6,338 nucleotides of DNA. Source: Candidatus Dojkabacteria bacterium (lineage in GTDB: Bacteria; Patescibacteriota; Dojkabacteria; SC72). The stretch is taken from assembly GCA_012511375.1 (NCBI GenBank), contig JAAZGF010000099.1, positions 1 through 6,338 on the forward strand. The letters are read 5' to 3'. The translations under genes and the position numbers were made by a program. The notes beneath the pieces are model-generated. The model saw only the letters and a program-made list of their open reading frames with translations. It was not told the origin of the DNA and did no database searches. Shown here piece after piece: positions 5,074-6,338 of the stretch (position 1 is its first letter; the number at the start of each line of letters is the position of its first letter).

Positions 5074-6338
5074 AAGATTCCCTGAATTTAAGATTAAAAA
5101 CTATAATGAGAGTGCTTACTTTGTAGGTTTTAGTCATGATTCTAGGACTATTAAGGAAAATGAGTTGTTTATTCCAATTATCGGGGAAAGGTTTGATGGA
5201 CATAATTATATCTTTGAAGCATTTGAAAATGGTGCTTCTATGGCTATATGTCTAGAAGGAAAATATGATACAGATTGGGATGGATTAAACATGCCGATTA
5301 TTATTGTTAAGTCTATAGAGGATGGATTACAAAAAATATTGAACTATGCAATTTCGCATATAACTGCTCCTGTTGTTGCTATTACTGGAAGTACTGGGAA
5401 AACTACAACAAAGCAGATGTTAACCTCTATACTGAAGACCCAGATGAAAGTTCTTCACGGTGATAAATCTAATACTGTTTGGGGTAATGCTGTGATACTT
5501 AGTCAGTATGATGATCATGATGTGATCGTTTTGGAGTGTGCTATGGATAGAAAAGGAGAAATTGCTTGGCATGTTAATGCTGTAGATCCTGATTTAGGAA
5601 TACTTCTAAATATAGGGTATGTACATGCAGAAAATGTAGGAACTATAGAGGATGTGTACAAAGAGAAGAAAGATTTAGCAGATTACATGGAAAGAACAGG
5701 TAAACCTCTTGTTTTAAATATAGATGATGAAAGATTAACCAGGATATATGAGAATTATAGAGAAGGTGCAGAATTAATAACTTTTGGGCAAAGAGAAGAT
5801 GCTGATTTTGTAATATTTGATATTAAAATAGATAAGTCTGGGACACATTTTAAATTTAGATATTATGATAATACTCTTTCAGTTAATCTCAAAATATTTG
5901 GGGAAGGATATGCCTACAATGCTATGGCTGCAATAGTAGCAGCAAACAGATTAGGGGTCTCAATAGAGAACTGTATAAAAGGTGTTGAGCAAGTAGAAAA
6001 CAATAATGGAAGGTTTGAAAAATTGGAATTTGGAGATAGGATTACAATTGTAAATGATGCATACAATGCAAATCCAACATCTATGAGTATGGCCTTAAAA
6101 ACGTTTGATTTAGTCTGTCCAAGGGATGATTATCATAGGATTGTAGTTTTAGGGGATATGAAAGAGTTAGGAGAAGTTTCTTCTGAAGAGCACAGGAAAT
6201 TAGGAGAGATGGTTAAAGATTACAATTTTGAAGAGGTCTATTATGTTGGGGATATGTATAGTGATTTTAATTTTGGAGAGCATTTAGAATCATCTGATGA
6301 AGTGGCAGCTATGTTAAATATTAAGATAGAGATGATTA
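5045..6338 (+). CDS. murF: UDP-MurNAc-tripeptide--D-Ala-D-Ala ligase MurF (3' end beyond window)
   Basis: 431 codons are present and the frame is still open at the window edge. MurF is a cytoplasmic ATP-dependent ligase that adds D-Ala-D-Ala to UDP-MurNAc-tripeptide, the last soluble precursor step. The N-terminal UDP-binding domain has DSRTIKENELFIPIIGERFDGH (32-53, cf. DSR..gdLFvalkGe.fDGH). The P-loop is GSTGKTTT (115-122), in the central ATPase domain. Next come ECAMDRKGEI (164-173) and NIGYVHAENVGTIEDVYKEK (189-208); K208 matches the conserved Lys after the GT(T/P)H-type segment. GEGYAYNAMAAIVAA (286-300) and GRF (322-324) lead to the C-terminal domain with NDAYNANPTSM (337-347), diagnostic of MurF, and LGDMKELG (369-376). 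A TAA at 5033-5035 limits the start to GTG 5042 or ATG 5045; ATG gives the better family N-terminus. It is divergent from mraZ. Only the last part of the C-terminal domain should be missing. Confidence 0.95.
   Translation, partial: MDILLKDLAERFPEFKIKNYNESAYFVGFSHDSRTIKENELFIPIIGERFDGHNYIFEAFENGASMAICLEGKYDTDWDGLNMPIIIVKSIEDGLQKILNYAISHITAPVVAITGSTGKTTTKQMLTSILKTQMKVLHGDKSNTVWGNAVILSQYDDHDVIVLECAMDRKGEIAWHVNAVDPDLGILLNIGYVHAENVGTIEDVYKEKKDLADYMERTGKPLVLNIDDERLTRIYENYREGAELITFGQREDADFVIFDIKIDKSGTHFKFRYYDNTLSVNLKIFGEGYAYNAMAAIVAANRLGVSIENCIKGVEQVENNNGRFEKLEFGDRITIVNDAYNANPTSMSMALKTFDLVCPRDDYHRIVVLGDMKELGEVSSEEHRKLGEMVKDYNFEEVYYVGDMYSDFNFGEHLESSDEVAAMLNIKIEMI

Overview
The window holds the front end of a bacterial division and cell wall (dcw) cluster. 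It comes from an AT-rich genome, roughly one third G+C by eye, read with the standard code. The leftward (minus-strand) run is mraZ (4795-4352), rsmH (4359-3469), an ftsL-like gene (3464-3162), ftsI/pbp (3159-1336) and mraY (1296-268). Spacing is very tight: mraZ and rsmH overlap by 8 nt, the next two junctions have 4 and 2 nt, and ftsI and mraY are 39 nt apart. This looks like one operon. The host has peptidoglycan and septal division. The low G+C, the divergent MraY and FtsI sequences and the compact cluster would fit a low-GC Firmicute-like lineage or a Patescibacteria (CPR) member. That placement is inference, since the window has no rRNA or other firm marker.

Right of mraZ is a 249-bp regulatory region (4796-5044), followed by a rightward gene, murF. 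Its first 431 codons are present and it runs off the right edge. The region next to mraZ carries a minus-strand promoter (TTGACA, 17 bp, TAAATT). Immediately downstream are four repeats at an exact 10-bp period, three AGTGG and one GGTGA, matching the known form of MraZ autoregulatory operators. The mraZ -35 hexamer pairs with a second TTGACA on the plus strand as a perfect inverted repeat with an 8-bp gap, so rightward and leftward initiation may compete here. A perfect TATAAT at 4977-4982 is another candidate for murF.

At the left edge (1-276, plus strand) is the C-terminal part of an unidentified cysteine-containing protein. Its end overlaps the end of mraY tail to tail by 9 bp.

The genes form one pathway. 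MurF completes UDP-MurNAc-pentapeptide in the cytoplasm, MraY normally moves phospho-MurNAc-pentapeptide to undecaprenyl phosphate to make lipid I, and FtsI cross-links septal peptidoglycan with FtsL as divisome partner. RsmH methylates 16S rRNA and MraZ controls the cluster. The most notable observation is that this MraY keeps the family fold motifs and the HHH motif but seems to lack two of the three normally invariant catalytic aspartates. Other points of interest are the fourth MraZ repeat doubling as a ribosome-binding sequence, and a short upstream ORF that takes the only good Shine-Dalgarno in front of murF.
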